Below are positions 1 to 9,053 of a stretch of 64,000 nt of DNA, piece by piece. The notes under the pieces were generated by a model that saw nothing but the letters and a program-made list of their open reading frames with translations, was not told the DNA's origin and did no database searches. Source of the DNA: Oscillospiraceae bacterium (GTDB lineage: Bacteria; Bacillota; Clostridia; Oscillospirales; Ruminococcaceae); contig CAADVD010000030.1 in NCBI GenBank assembly GCA_900752435.1, positions 1 to 64,000 on the forward strand. The letters are read 5' to 3'. A program made the translations under genes and the position numbers. Position 1 is the first letter of the stretch. Each line of letters starts with the position of its first letter.

Positions 1-424
1 CGCTTGCCCCGCGGGAACCGCTACACCCGCTGTGGTTTTTTTTTTTAAAACTCCCCCCCGCCGTATCCAACCGGTGTCCGAGCATTTTGCTTGGCCGGTC
101 ACCTCGAATCTGGCATCCCAGTACCACAACCGTTTCGCTGTTTCCATTTCCGCTGTATCGGTCAAATCCGAAAAACAGCACACCGGACAACACCACAAGC
201 GCCGCCAACCCAATGCAAACGCAAACAACAAAAATCCGGCTTACCGCCTGCCACCATGGCAGCCAAGCCAGCAGCCGCTGGTTGAGCGCTCCATACCCAA
301 TCAGTACCACACCGGCCAGCATCGGCAGCCATACCCCCACATGCATAATGCGGTAAAACAGCGGCAGGATGGAAATTAACACCAGAACAAGCCCCAAAAT
401 CAAAAACACGCGATCTAAAATCAT
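1..424 (-). CDS. YdcF/SanA/ElyC-family (DUF218) membrane protein, partial and frame-damaged
   Basis: The gene starts at ATG 424 with an AAGGAG site six bases upstream and runs off the left edge. The N-terminus has several hydrophobic segments (about residues 4-60 and 68-90), followed by VVVLGCQIRGDRPSKML, the signature start of the DUF218 domain. That family covers envelope-biogenesis proteins with a Rossmann-like fold. The domain then breaks down. After RLDTA the frame reads through a G-rich and an A-rich homopolymer (plus-strand C7 at 53-59, T11 at 36-46) into nonsense. Another frame regains TAGVAVPAGQA, close to the family's AVxVVSGGQG. I read this as small indel errors at a contig edge rather than a true pseudogene. 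The family is fairly secure from the motif; the exact role is not known. Confidence 0.72.
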   Translation of the reverse strand, partial: MILDRVFLILGLVLVLISILPLFYRIMHVGVWLPMLAGVVLIGYGALNQRLLAWLPWWQAVSRIFVVCVCIGLAALVVLSGVLFFGFDRYSGNGNSETVVVLGCQIRGDRPSKMLGHRLDTAGGSFKKKNHSGCSGSRGAS

Positions 425-527
425 CCATTTCTCCTTTGTCATTCCGTCCACTTCCTATTCTATGAATCAGTATAGCACAATAGAATTCGTTTTTTGTGAA
501 CGTAGTTTTTCGTCCGCTGCAATGCAT

Positions 528-556
528 TTGACTTTTTTTTGTAAAAACGGTATCAT
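528..556 (+). promoter_or_regulatory. sigma-A promoter of parE
   Basis: TTGACT at 528-533 and TATCAT at 551-556 are separated by 17 bases. The start codon lies 45 bases downstream behind a GAAAGGAAG ribosome site. The divergent DUF218 gene starts at 424, so this intergenic region serves both directions. Confidence 0.7.
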
Positions 557-601
557 AAAAATAATTGCTTATTTTCTCGGGAGAAAGAAAGGAAGCGTTT
601 T

Positions 602-2587
602 ATGGCGAAAAAATCCCAACAGGAATACAACAACGAGAGCATTTCCGCCCTGAAAGGCGCCGACCGCGTACGCAAACGCCCGGCCGTTATTTTTGGTTCG
701 GACGGCTTGGAGGGGTGCCAGCACTCTGTTTTTGAAATTTTATCGAACTCGATTGATGAAGCCCGTGAGGGGCATGGCAATACCATTTACGTCACCCGCT
801 ACCTGGATCATTCCATTGAAGTGCAGGATTTTGGCCGCGGCATTCCAGTGGACTACAACGCCAACGAAAAATGCTACAACTGGGAGCTGGTTTTCTGCGA
901 GCTGTATGCAGGCGGCAAATACCAGAACAACGATGGGAGCAGTTATGAGTTTTCGCTCGGTCTAAATGGACTGGGTTCTTGTGCCACGCAGTATTCGTCG
1001 GAATATTTTGATGCGGAAATCATACGCGATGGCTTTAAATATACGCTCCATTTTGAAAAGGGCGAAAACGTCGGCGGACTGAAAAAAGAGCCGACCAATT
1101 CCAAAAAGACCGGAAGCCGCCAACATTGGAAGCCTGACCTAGAAGTGTTCACAGACATCGACATTCCCGTGGAATTTTACGAGGAAACGCTCAAACGGCA
1201 GGCCGTTGTCAACAAAGGTATCGTCTTTGTATTCAAAAATCAAACGGAAAACGGCTTTGAAACCAAAGAATTCGTTTATCAGGACGGCATTACCGATTAT
1301 GTGAAGGAATTGTCCGCTGACCAAGCCATGACCTCCATCCAATATTGGGAAGCCGAACGCCGCGGCCGCGACCGCGCGGACAAACCCGAATACAAAGTGA
1401 AGCTGTCCGTCGCGTTCACCTTTTCCAACCGTGTGAAGCTGACCGAATATTATCACAACTCCAGCTTTTTGGAATACGGCGGTTCACCGGAACGCGCCGT
1501 CAAGCAGGCGTTTGTTTCTCAGCTGGACAATTACTTGAAGCAGGGGAACAAATACCTGAAGGGCGAAGGAAAAATCAACTACACCGATGTGGAGGATTGC
1601 TTGGTACTGGTTTCCTCGTCCTTCTCCACGCAGACATCCTATGAAAACCAAACCAAAAAGGCCATCACCAACAAGTTTATTTATGAAGCTATGACGGATT
1701 TCCTCAAGCATCAACTGGAAATTTATTTCATCGAAAATCCCGATGAAGCCGCCAAAATTGCGGAACAGGTGCTCATCAACAAGCGAAGCCGTGAAAATGC
1801 GGAAAAAACTCGTCTCAATCTCAAAAAGAAGCTGTCCGGCACAATTGACATGGCCAACCGCGTCCAGAAGTTTGTGGACTGCCGGAGCAAGGACTTGAGC
1901 CGCCGCGAATTGTATATCGTGGAGGGTGATTCCGCGCTCGGCTCGGTGAAGCTGGGGCGTGACTCGGAATTTCAAGCGATTATGCCGGTGCGCGGGAAAA
2001 TTCTCAATTGCCTAAAAGCGGATTTTGGCAAGATTTTCAAAAGTGAAATCATCACCGACCTGTTGAAAGTGCTCGGCTGTGGTGTGGAAGTCAAAACCAA
2101 GATGAACAAAGACCTCTATTCATTTGACCTCAACAATTTGAAGTGGAACAAAATCGTCATCTGCACCGATGCGGATGTGGACGGCTTCCAGATTCGCACA
2201 CTGATTTTGACAATGCTTTACCGCCTGACGCCGACCTTAATCAATGAGGGCTATGTTTACATTGCAGAATCTCCGCTGTTTGAAATCACCACCAAAGACC
2301 AAACGTATTTTGCTTATACGGAAAAAGAAAAGCAGGAAATTCTGTCCAAGCTCGGCAAAACCAAATACACGCTCCAGCGCTCCAAAGGGCTGGGCGAAAA
2401 CGAACCGGATATGATGTGGCTCACCACGATGAATCCGGAAACACGCCGTTTGATCCGCATCACACCGGAGGGCGTGGAAAAGACCGCCGCCATGTTCGAC
2501 ATCATGCTGGGCGACAACCTGCAAGGGCGAAAGGACTACATTTCCGAATTTGGACAAGACTATTTGGAGCTGGCGGATATTTCTTAA
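602..2587 (+). CDS. parE: DNA topoisomerase IV subunit B (type IIA topoisomerase ATPase subunit)
   Basis: This is the ATPase and TOPRIM subunit of a type IIA topoisomerase, used for decatenating daughter chromosomes. It has 661 residues, the usual length. The GHKL ATPase domain is at the N-terminus (SNSIDEAREG with the Mg-binding Asn, then DFGRGIPV, then the ATP-lid region around GLNGLGSCATQYSS). A transducer domain follows. The TOPRIM domain begins near residue 438 with IVEGDSALG (Glu441) and ends with CTDADVDGFQIRTL. The C-terminal RSKGLGE segment is intact. The partner parC starts 79 bases downstream, forming an operon. I call it topoisomerase IV rather than gyrase because the parC partner has a short C-terminal domain and the pair lies away from any recF/dnaA context. 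A divergent gyrase-like paralogue cannot be excluded. Confidence 0.9.
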   Translation: MAKKSQQEYNNESISALKGADRVRKRPAVIFGSDGLEGCQHSVFEILSNSIDEAREGHGNTIYVTRYLDHSIEVQDFGRGIPVDYNANEKCYNWELVFCELYAGGKYQNNDGSSYEFSLGLNGLGSCATQYSSEYFDAEIIRDGFKYTLHFEKGENVGGLKKEPTNSKKTGSRQHWKPDLEVFTDIDIPVEFYEETLKRQAVVNKGIVFVFKNQTENGFETKEFVYQDGITDYVKELSADQAMTSIQYWEAERRGRDRADKPEYKVKLSVAFTFSNRVKLTEYYHNSSFLEYGGSPERAVKQAFVSQLDNYLKQGNKYLKGEGKINYTDVEDCLVLVSSSFSTQTSYENQTKKAITNKFIYEAMTDFLKHQLEIYFIENPDEAAKIAEQVLINKRSRENAEKTRLNLKKKLSGTIDMANRVQKFVDCRSKDLSRRELYIVEGDSALGSVKLGRDSEFQAIMPVRGKILNCLKADFGKIFKSEIITDLLKVLGCGVEVKTKMNKDLYSFDLNNLKWNKIVICTDADVDGFQIRTLILTMLYRLTPTLINEGYVYIAESPLFEITTKDQTYFAYTEKEKQEILSKLGKTKYTLQRSKGLGENEPDMMWLTTMNPETRRLIRITPEGVEKTAAMFDIMLGDNLQGRKDYISEFGQDYLELADIS

Positions 2588-2622
2588 GGCAATCCCATGC
2601 ATTTTTTGTGTGGGATTGCCTT
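2586..2622 (+). other. Perfect inverted repeat between parE and parC
   Basis: A 12-base arm, AAGGCAATCCCA (2586-2597), is repeated inverted at 2611-2622 with a T-rich 13-base loop. The arm starts inside the parE stop codon. There is no U-run after the stem, so a processing or stability hairpin within the operon is more likely than a full terminator. Confidence 0.6.
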
Positions 2623-2666
2623 GCACGGCAACTGCATGAATCGGAAAGAAGGAGGAATACCCACCC

Positions 2667-4898
2667 ATGGCCAAAAAGAAAAAGGATTCAGCCGCCAAAC
2701 GCGTGACGGTCAACGCCACCATTGAAGGCGGCGGTATCGTCGTAGACCAGCCCATTACCCAAACCATCGAACAGAACTATATGCCTTACGCGATGAGCGT
2801 GATTGTATCCCGCGCACTGCCGGAAATTGACGGCTTTAAGCCCTCCCACCGGAAAATTCTCTATACCATGTACAAGATGGGACTGCTCACCGGTGCAAAG
2901 ACCAAATCCGCGAACATCGTCGGCCAGACCATGCGCTTGAATCCGCATGGCGACCAAGCCATTTATGAAACCATGGTGCGCCTGTCGCGCGGCTATGAAG
3001 CCTTGCTTCACCCCTATGTGGACTCCAAAGGAAACTTTGGCAAGGCCTATTCCCGCGATATGGCTTACGCGGCTTCCCGTTACACGGAAGCGAAGCTGGA
3101 TCCCATCTGTGCGGAATTTTTCCGCGACATCGACAAGGACACCACCGACTTTGTACCCAACTACGACAACACCATGCTCGAACCGACGCTGCTGCCGACG
3201 ACGTTCCCGTCCATTCTGGTCAATTCCAACGTCGGCATCGCCGTTTCCATGGCGAGCAACATCTGTCCGTTCAATTTGAAAGAACTCTGTGAAACCACCA
3301 TCGGGCTGATTCAGGACGAGCAGTACGACCTGCATCAAACTTTGCTGGGGCCGGATTTTCCGGGCGGCGGCTACATCATCCACGACAGAGCCGCACTCGA
3401 CCAGATTTACCGCACCGGCCGCGGCAGTCTGAAGGTGCGCGGCAAATACCAGTACGACAAAGCCGCCAACTGCATTGAAATCACCCAAATACCGCCGACT
3501 ACGACCATTGAAGCCATCATGGATAAAGTGGTGGATCTCATCAAGCAGGGCAAAATCAAGGAAATCGCCGATATGCGTGACGAGACCGACTTGTCCGGTT
3601 TAAAACTCACCATCGACCTCAAACGCGGCGTTGATCCGGAAAAGATGATGCAGAAGCTGTTCCGCATGACGCCATTGCAGGACAATTTTTCCGCCAACTT
3701 CAATGTGCTGATTGCCGGTCAGCCGCGCGTGATGGGCGTGCGCGAACTGTTGTTGGAGTGGGTGGCGTTCCGCAGTGAATGCGTCCGCCGCCGTGTGTTC
3801 TTTGATTTGAACAAGCAGAAGGACAAACTCCATCTGTTGCAGGGGATGGAAAAAATCCTGCTCGACATTGACAAAGCCATCAAGATTGTGCGTGAAACCA
3901 AGGAAGAAAAAGACGTTGTGATGAACTTGATGATTGGCTTTGGCATCGACGAAATTCAAGCGGAATACGTCGCGGAAATCAAACTTCGCCACTTAAACCG
4001 TGAATACATCCTCAAGCGCACACAGGAAATCGAAGACCTTCTAAAATCCATCGAGGAAATGGAGGACATCCTCAAAAATCCGCGCAAAATCAAAACCGTC
4101 ATCGTCCATGAACTGAAGGACGTCATCAAAAAATACGCCAAGCCGCGCCAAACGCAGTTTGTCTTCACCGAAGACATCACAGAGGAGGACGAGGAAGAAG
4201 AAGTTCCAAACTATGCCGTCCACCTGTTCCTGACGCAGGACGGCTATTTCAAGAAAATCACACCGCAGTCTCTGCGCATGAGCGGCGAGCACAAGCTCAA
4301 GGAAACGGACGCCATCATTCAGCATATAGAAACCACCAGCGATGTAGAGCTGCTCTTCTTCACCGACAAACAGCAGGTGTACAAAGCGCGCGCCTATGAA
4401 TTTGAGGACACCAAAGCGAGTCTCTTAGGCGACTACATTCCCGCCAAGCTGGGCTTTGACGAGGGCGAACGGCTGGTGCACATGGTAACCACCAAGGACT
4501 ACAGCGGCCATGTCCTGTTCTTCTTTGAAAACGGCAAAGTGGCCAAAGTACCGCTCAACGCCTATTTCACCAAAACCAAGCGCAAAAAACTGGCCGCAGC
4601 TTACAGCGACAAAGCGCCGCTTACAGCCATCTACGAAGCGCCGGAGGACGGCGAATTTGTCCTATCCTCCACCGCCAAGCGCAAGCTGCTGTTCCACAGC
4701 GGCATGATTGCCGCCAAAACCACCCGTTCCACCCAGGGCGTTCAAGTCATGACCCTAAAAAAGAACCATTATGTTGAATCCGTCCAGCCCTACACCGAAA
4801 ACCTATTTGCCAACCCCCAACGTTTCCGCACCAAAACCCTCCCCTCCACCGGCGCACTCATGCGCGAAGAAGACTGGGGCGAACAACTCAAACTCTAA
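2667..4898 (+). CDS. parC: DNA topoisomerase IV subunit A
   Basis: This is the DNA-cleaving subunit that pairs with the upstream ParE. It has 743 residues. The breakage-reunion domain starts near residue 30 (QNYMPYAMSVIVSRALPEI). The winged-helix holds the quinolone-pocket stretch HGDQAIYETMVRL, and the catalytic tyrosine is Tyr139 in ASRYTEAKL. A coiled-coil gate spans about residues 380-480. An acidic patch (EDITEEDEEEE) at about residue 505 links to a shortened beta-pinwheel C-terminal domain. That domain lacks a clear GyrA box (QxRGGKG), which is why I assign topoisomerase IV. The start has AGGAGG-type spacing (GAAGGAGGAATACCCACCC). It is the last gene of the parEC operon and is followed by repeat R1. 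Confidence 0.9.
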   Translation: MAKKKKDSAAKRVTVNATIEGGGIVVDQPITQTIEQNYMPYAMSVIVSRALPEIDGFKPSHRKILYTMYKMGLLTGAKTKSANIVGQTMRLNPHGDQAIYETMVRLSRGYEALLHPYVDSKGNFGKAYSRDMAYAASRYTEAKLDPICAEFFRDIDKDTTDFVPNYDNTMLEPTLLPTTFPSILVNSNVGIAVSMASNICPFNLKELCETTIGLIQDEQYDLHQTLLGPDFPGGGYIIHDRAALDQIYRTGRGSLKVRGKYQYDKAANCIEITQIPPTTTIEAIMDKVVDLIKQGKIKEIADMRDETDLSGLKLTIDLKRGVDPEKMMQKLFRMTPLQDNFSANFNVLIAGQPRVMGVRELLLEWVAFRSECVRRRVFFDLNKQKDKLHLLQGMEKILLDIDKAIKIVRETKEEKDVVMNLMIGFGIDEIQAEYVAEIKLRHLNREYILKRTQEIEDLLKSIEEMEDILKNPRKIKTVIVHELKDVIKKYAKPRQTQFVFTEDITEEDEEEEVPNYAVHLFLTQDGYFKKITPQSLRMSGEHKLKETDAIIQHIETTSDVELLFFTDKQQVYKARAYEFEDTKASLLGDYIPAKLGFDEGERLVHMVTTKDYSGHVLFFFENGKVAKVPLNAYFTKTKRKKLAAAYSDKAPLTAIYEAPEDGEFVLSSTAKRKLLFHSGMIAAKTTRSTQGVQVMTLKKNHYVESVQPYTENLFANPQRFRTKTLPSTGALMREEDWGEQLKL

Positions 4899-4906
4899 AT
4901 CCCCCC

Positions 4907-4943
4907 AAATTTACAATTTGCAATTTTCAATTTGCAATTTAAC
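4907..4943. repeat. Dispersed AT-rich repeat R1, copy 1
   Basis: Tandem ATTTGCAATTT-like units begin nine bases after the parC stop codon. The reverse complement closely matches the sequence at 9035-9071, which also sits at the 3' end of a gene. This is a small dispersed intergenic repeat of unknown function. Confidence 0.6.
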
Positions 4944-5113
4944 TTCTATGTACGAACGGACGATTGCCCGTTCGTTTACACTGCTTCCTTTTTGGATTAC
5001 AAACGCAAGATTGTTTTTGAAAAAGAAGAAGTGTGCTATTAGTATGGAATTTGTGGCGGCGGTTACTCAAAGAAAAATCTGTTAAAAAATTTTTAAATTT
5101 TATGATTTTATAG

Positions 5114-5142
5114 TTGAAATTCGACCGGAAATCTGCTATACT
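5114..5142 (+). promoter_or_regulatory. sigma-A promoter of secG
   Basis: TTGAAA at 5114-5119 and TATACT at 5137-5142 have a 17-base spacer. The remaining sequence from 4944 to 5113 shows nothing further that I can recognise. Confidence 0.72.
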
Positions 5143-5184
5143 ATTAAAAGTTATCAACGTCTTTAAGTGTGTGGAGGCAAAAGC

Positions 5185-5439
5185 ATGAGCGTGTTAGAAA
5201 TTATCTGCGGAATCGTGATGATTATCGCCAGTTTGGTAATCATCGCAGTCATTATGTTACAGGAAAGCAAGCAGGCAAACGGTTTGGATGCTGTCACCGG
5301 CGCATCTTCTGACAACTACCTCGGTCGAAACGGCGGCAATACCAAGGAAGCTTTTTTAGCAAAGCTGACCAAGATTTTAGCCGTGATTTTCATGGTGGTT
5401 GCATTCGGCATTACCTTGCTGGTGAAGTTTGTAGATTAA
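5185..5439 (+). CDS. secG: Preprotein translocase subunit SecG
   Basis: SecG is a small membrane subunit of the SecYEG protein-export channel. It has 84 residues, typical for the family, with two transmembrane segments (about residues 3-24 and 56-78). The conserved cytoplasmic loop contains VIMLQESKQANGLDAVTGA and GRNGGNTKEAFLAKLT. I chose ATG 5185 because GTGGAGG lies seven bases upstream; the longer GTG start at 5167 would overlap that ribosome site. A strong terminator follows, then the RNase R gene, the usual secG-rnr arrangement of Firmicutes. Confidence 0.93.
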   Translation: MSVLEIICGIVMIIASLVIIAVIMLQESKQANGLDAVTGASSDNYLGRNGGNTKEAFLAKLTKILAVIFMVVAFGITLLVKFVD

Positions 5440-5450
5440 TGATTAATTGA

Positions 5451-5486
5451 AAATGCTCTGCGTATACTAAACGCAGAGCATTTTTT
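5451..5486 (+). terminator. Intrinsic terminator after secG
   Basis: Arms AAATGCTCTGCGT (5451-5463) and ACGCAGAGCATTT (5471-5483) form a 13-bp stem with a seven-base loop. The second arm runs into a T6 tract. It separates secG from rnr and may let only part of the transcription through. Confidence 0.8.
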
Positions 5487-5537
5487 ATGGAAAATTTAGA
5501 TGGATTAAAAAGGAAGAACAAGAGGAAAGGAACATTT

Positions 5538-7646
5538 ATGAACGAATTGACTCAACGCATTGCGGCGATTCTCAACAAACAGGGCAAAAAGGGCATGGGC
5601 TTTAAGGACCTTGTCCGCCGGCTCAAAATCAAATCCAAGCACTACAAAGAGGTTCGTCGAAGCCTTGCGGAGCTGAAAAAAGCAGGTGAAGTGGTGGAAA
5701 AGAAACAGCGCTTCATCACCACCGCCGCGCTGGGCTGGATACCGGCGAAAATCACGCGTGTGAATAAGACCTTTGGCTTTGCCAAAACCATCGAAGACGA
5801 AACGGAATATTTCATTCCGGGTAAATTTTTGCAGGGCGCTTTGCCCGGCGATATGGTTTTGATTCATGGCATTCCGTCGCGCGGCAGCTCGCCGGAGGGC
5901 GAAGTGAAGCACGTTGCCGCTTATGGTACCGGCGAATTCATCGGCAAAATCGACATGGATGGACACCGCTATGTGATTGTACCCGATACTTTAATGAACG
6001 CCCCAATGTCCATTCATTACGGCGATTTACGCGGCGCCCAAGTCGGCGATAAAGTGCTTGCGCGCGTGGTCAAGCGCGGGCAGAGCCACAGCGAACACAA
6101 GGCCGAAATCATCGCTACATACGGCGATGCGGACAACGCCTTCGCGTGTGCACAAGCGATTTTGGAGCTGAACAACATCACCGCCGAATTCCCGATGGAG
6201 GTAACCGACAAAGCCGAATACCTGCAAAAGCGCGGCATCAAGTCCAAGGATTACGAGAACCGGCTGGATTTGCGCCAAGAACTAATTTTTACCATCGACG
6301 GTGCAGAATCCAAAGACTTGGACGACGCCATTTCGCTGACCAAGCTGGACGACTGCTGGCAGTTGGGGGTGCACATTGCGGATGTATCCCACTATGTGCC
6401 GTATAAGAGCGACATCGACAACGAAGCTTTTTTCCGCGGCACCAGCATTTACTACGCCAACAAAGTGATTCCCATGCTGCCGCCCGCGCTCTCGAACGGC
6501 ATTTGTTCGCTCAATCCGAATGAGGACAGGCTGGCGCTGTCTGCCTTGCTCACATTGGATTTGGAGGGCAACCTCATCGATTTTGATTTCAAAAAGAGCG
6601 TCATTCGCTCTCGTGTCAAGGGCGTGTACGCGGAGGTCAACCGCATTCTCGACGGTACGGCCGATGCCGGGATTCGGACAAAATACCATGAGGTCTACGA
6701 CCGTATTCTGCTGATGAAAGAGCTGGCCGACATCCGCACCCAAATGAAAATCAACCGCGGCGCACCGGAAATTGAAACGAGAGAAAGCAAAATCGTGGTG
6801 GATGAAAACGAAGTTGCGGTGGACATTCTTCCGCGCACCAGCGGCGCGGCGGAAACGCTGATTGAGGAGTTTATGCTTTTGGCAAACGAAGCCGCCGCCA
6901 TGGCCGGCAAGCTCAAAGAGGTTCCGTTTATTTACCGCATTCACGAACCGCCTGCACCGGAAAAACTGGAAAATCTCAACCTCACCCTGCGTCTGTTGGG
7001 CTTACAGCAGCGCGACCTGTCGCCGAATGTCAAGCCGAAAGCACTCGCGGAAATTCTCCGCAAATCCAAGGGTACGCCGGTGGATTCCATTGTCAACATG
7101 CAGGTGCTTCGCGCCATGTCCAAGGCCAAATACAGCGAAAATCCAGTCGGCCACTACGGTCTTGCGCTGGAAAATTACGCGCACTTTACTTCGCCGATCC
7201 GCCGTTATCCGGACTTGATGGTACACCGCATCCTAACCGAACTGATTGAGGGCAGTGCGCTGGATGAAATCCGCCGCAAATACACCAAGTACACCATCAA
7301 AGCCGCCCAGCAGTCCACGCAAGCGGAACTGAACGCCATGAAAATTGAACGCGAATGCGAGGACTGCTACAAAGCCGAGTATATGAAAAGCCACCTTGGC
7401 GAAACCTTTGACGGCGTAATTGCCGCCGCCGCACCGCAAGGGCTGTATGTCGAACTGCCCAATACCGTGGAGGGCTTGCTGCGCACCGACGATTTGCCGA
7501 AAGGCGAATACTTCTTTGATCAAGTCATGGAGTACAAAAACATGACCACCGGTCAAACCTTCCGTGTCGGCGATCCAATTCGCGTGGTTTGCGTTAAATG
7601 CAATGTGAGCAACGGAAACATTGATTTCACCTTGCCGGAGGAATGA
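5538..7646 (+). CDS. rnr: Ribonuclease R
   Basis: This is a 3'-to-5' exoribonuclease that degrades structured RNA and takes part in rRNA and tmRNA quality control. It has 702 residues from ATG 5538 (GAGGAAAGG eight bases upstream). The longer in-frame start at 5487 lies on the downstream edge of the secG terminator and has no ribosome site. An N-terminal winged helix (about residues 1-60) is followed by cold-shock OB domains. The RNB domain carries the metal-binding cluster DGAESKDLDDA (Asp254, Asp260, Asp262, Asp263) and the signature HFTSPIRRYPDLMVHR. The C-terminal S1 domain runs from about residue 620 to 700. In many Firmicutes rnr is followed by smpB; here it is followed by a GNAT gene, so that linkage is lost. 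Confidence 0.93.
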   Translation: MNELTQRIAAILNKQGKKGMGFKDLVRRLKIKSKHYKEVRRSLAELKKAGEVVEKKQRFITTAALGWIPAKITRVNKTFGFAKTIEDETEYFIPGKFLQGALPGDMVLIHGIPSRGSSPEGEVKHVAAYGTGEFIGKIDMDGHRYVIVPDTLMNAPMSIHYGDLRGAQVGDKVLARVVKRGQSHSEHKAEIIATYGDADNAFACAQAILELNNITAEFPMEVTDKAEYLQKRGIKSKDYENRLDLRQELIFTIDGAESKDLDDAISLTKLDDCWQLGVHIADVSHYVPYKSDIDNEAFFRGTSIYYANKVIPMLPPALSNGICSLNPNEDRLALSALLTLDLEGNLIDFDFKKSVIRSRVKGVYAEVNRILDGTADAGIRTKYHEVYDRILLMKELADIRTQMKINRGAPEIETRESKIVVDENEVAVDILPRTSGAAETLIEEFMLLANEAAAMAGKLKEVPFIYRIHEPPAPEKLENLNLTLRLLGLQQRDLSPNVKPKALAEILRKSKGTPVDSIVNMQVLRAMSKAKYSENPVGHYGLALENYAHFTSPIRRYPDLMVHRILTELIEGSALDEIRRKYTKYTIKAAQQSTQAELNAMKIERECEDCYKAEYMKSHLGETFDGVIAAAAPQGLYVELPNTVEGLLRTDDLPKGEYFFDQVMEYKNMTTGQTFRVGDPIRVVCVKCNVSNGNIDFTLPEE

Positions 7647-7673
7647 CTGGTATAAATTTACCACCAATTTTGC

Positions 7674-7699
7674 AGGGGCGCGCATCGCACGTCCGCCCC
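7674..7699. repeat. Dispersed GC-rich palindromic repeat R3, copy 1
   Basis: AGGGGCGCGCATCGCACGTC followed by CGCCCC lies about 28 bases after the rnr stop. It matches copy 2 at 50144-50167 with few changes (AGGGGCGCGCATTGCGCGTC). GGGGCG and CGCCCC arms can pair here. Both copies sit directly 3' of a coding sequence. Confidence 0.62.
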
Positions 7700-7740
7700 T
7701 TGCGGTTTTAGCAATGCATAGAGTGGTTGTTCCAAAAGGG

Positions 7741-7769
7741 TTGCCGATACGCAGCCCTTTTGCTATAAT
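7741..7769 (+). promoter_or_regulatory. Promoter of the GNAT/exonuclease III operon
   Basis: TTGCCG at 7741-7746 and a consensus TATAAT at 7764-7769 are separated by 17 bases, about 70 bases before the GNAT start codon. Confidence 0.68.
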
Positions 7770-7839
7770 CAAAGCGGAACAAACAATAAGTTATACATAT
7801 AGTAAATTATAGTAATACAAATGGTATAAAGGAGCGCTT

Positions 7840-8295
7840 ATGATTCGACCGATCCAACCAACCGACCGCGAAGATTTTATTCGCATGGTGAATGAATTTT
7901 ATCATTCTCCGGCGGTTCTGCACCCCATTCCCATGGCGCATATCGAAAACACCTTTGAGGCACTGATGAACCAATCTCCCTATGTCCGGGCGTACCTGTT
8001 CGAATGTGACGGTCAAACGGCAGGTTATGCCTTGCTGGCGTTGACCTATTCCAATGAAGCCGGCGGCCTGACTGTCTGGATTGAGGAACTGCTGGTGCTG
8101 GAGCCGTTTCGTTCACGCGGACTGGGCAGGGAACTGTTCGCCTACCTCAAGGAAGCCTATCCGCAGGCCAAGCGCTTCCGTTTGGAGGTCACACCCGAAA
8201 ACAACAAGGCCATCCGCCTGTACAAACGAATGGGCTACGAACCGTTTGATTATCTGCAAATGGTACTGGATACTGAGGAGGGACAAGCACAATGA
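7840..8295 (+). CDS. GNAT-family N-acetyltransferase
   Basis: This is an acetyl-CoA-dependent acetyltransferase of unknown substrate. It has 151 residues and one GNAT domain. The acetyl-CoA pyrophosphate loop is visible as RSRGLGRELF (about residues 91-100). It is preceded by the beta-4 strand VWIEELLVLEPF and followed by RLEVTPENNKAIRLYKRMGYEP, the usual C-terminal helix and strand. The start has AAAGGAGCGCTT upstream. Its stop overlaps the exonuclease III start by four bases (ATGA), so the two are translationally coupled. This does not by itself show a shared pathway. The lack of RimI-specific context leaves the substrate open. Confidence 0.85.
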   Translation: MIRPIQPTDREDFIRMVNEFYHSPAVLHPIPMAHIENTFEALMNQSPYVRAYLFECDGQTAGYALLALTYSNEAGGLTVWIEELLVLEPFRSRGLGRELFAYLKEAYPQAKRFRLEVTPENNKAIRLYKRMGYEPFDYLQMVLDTEEGQAQ

Positions 8296-9053
8296 AACTG
8301 ATTTCATGGAATGTCAACGGCCTGCGCGCCTGTTTGACGAAAGGCTTCGGCGACTTTTTCAAAGACATCGACGCGGATATTTTCTGCATTCAGGAAACCA
8401 AAATGCAGCCGGGGCAAACGGATTATGCGTTTGAGGGCTATCACCAATATTGGAATTCGGCCGTCAAAAAAGGCTATTCCGGAACGGCGGTGTTCTGCAA
8501 AGCGGAGCCAATAAGCGTAACCTACGACATCGGCTGTGAAGAGCACACCGGCGAAGGACGCGCCATCACCGTGGAATTCGAGGAATTTTATCTGGTCAAT
8601 GTGTATGTGCCGAATTCCCAACGGGAGCTGACGCGCCTTGCTTACCGCATGGAGTGGGAGGATGCCTTCCGAGCTTATGTACAGCGGCTGGACGCGGTCA
8701 AACCGGTGATTATCTGCGGCGATATGAATGTAGCGCACAGGGAAATCGATTTAAAAAATCCGAAAACCAACCAGAAAAACGCTGGTTTTACCATCGAGGA
8801 GCGCACCAAAATGACTGAACTGCTCGATGCTGGATTTATCGACAGCTTCCGTTTTTTCCATCCGGAGGTGACCGGCGCTTATTCGTGGTGGTCGTATATG
8901 TTCCGCGCGCGGGAAAAGAACGCCGGATGGCGCATCGATTATTTTCTGGTATCGGAACGACTGCGCGATCGCATGGAGAGCGCCTGCATTCATCCGGAAA
9001 TTATGGGAAGCGACCATTGCCCAGTGGAACTTGGGTTAAATTGCAAATTGTAA
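8292..9053 (+). CDS. xth: Exodeoxyribonuclease III / class II AP endonuclease
   Basis: This base-excision repair nuclease cuts at abasic sites and trims 3' ends. It has 253 residues, the family length. Catalytic landmarks are visible in order: SWNVNGLRA (Asn7), IQETKM with the metal-binding Glu, GDMNVAHREIDL, the DNA-binding segment NQKNAGFTIEER, and the C-terminal GSDHCPVEL with the catalytic Asp-His. It is translationally coupled to the upstream GNAT gene. An unusual point is that the last codons, reading LNCKL then stop, are made by the AT-rich repeat R1 (9035-9071). The repeat seems to have supplied the C-terminal residues and the stop codon. Confidence 0.93.
   Translation: MKLISWNVNGLRACLTKGFGDFFKDIDADIFCIQETKMQPGQTDYAFEGYHQYWNSAVKKGYSGTAVFCKAEPISVTYDIGCEEHTGEGRAITVEFEEFYLVNVYVPNSQRELTRLAYRMEWEDAFRAYVQRLDAVKPVIICGDMNVAHREIDLKNPKTNQKNAGFTIEERTKMTELLDAGFIDSFRFFHPEVTGAYSWWSYMFRAREKNAGWRIDYFLVSERLRDRMESACIHPEIMGSDHCPVELGLNCKL

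Noticed and set aside
162..527. 121-residue minus-strand open frame
   Set aside because: It is out of frame with the DUF218 gene starting at 424, and shows no recognisable domain; the 424 frame has the ribosome site and the family motif.
602..4898. DNA gyrase gyrB-gyrA
   Set aside because: The A subunit has no clear GyrA box and a short C-terminal domain; topoisomerase IV fits better, though the call is not absolute.
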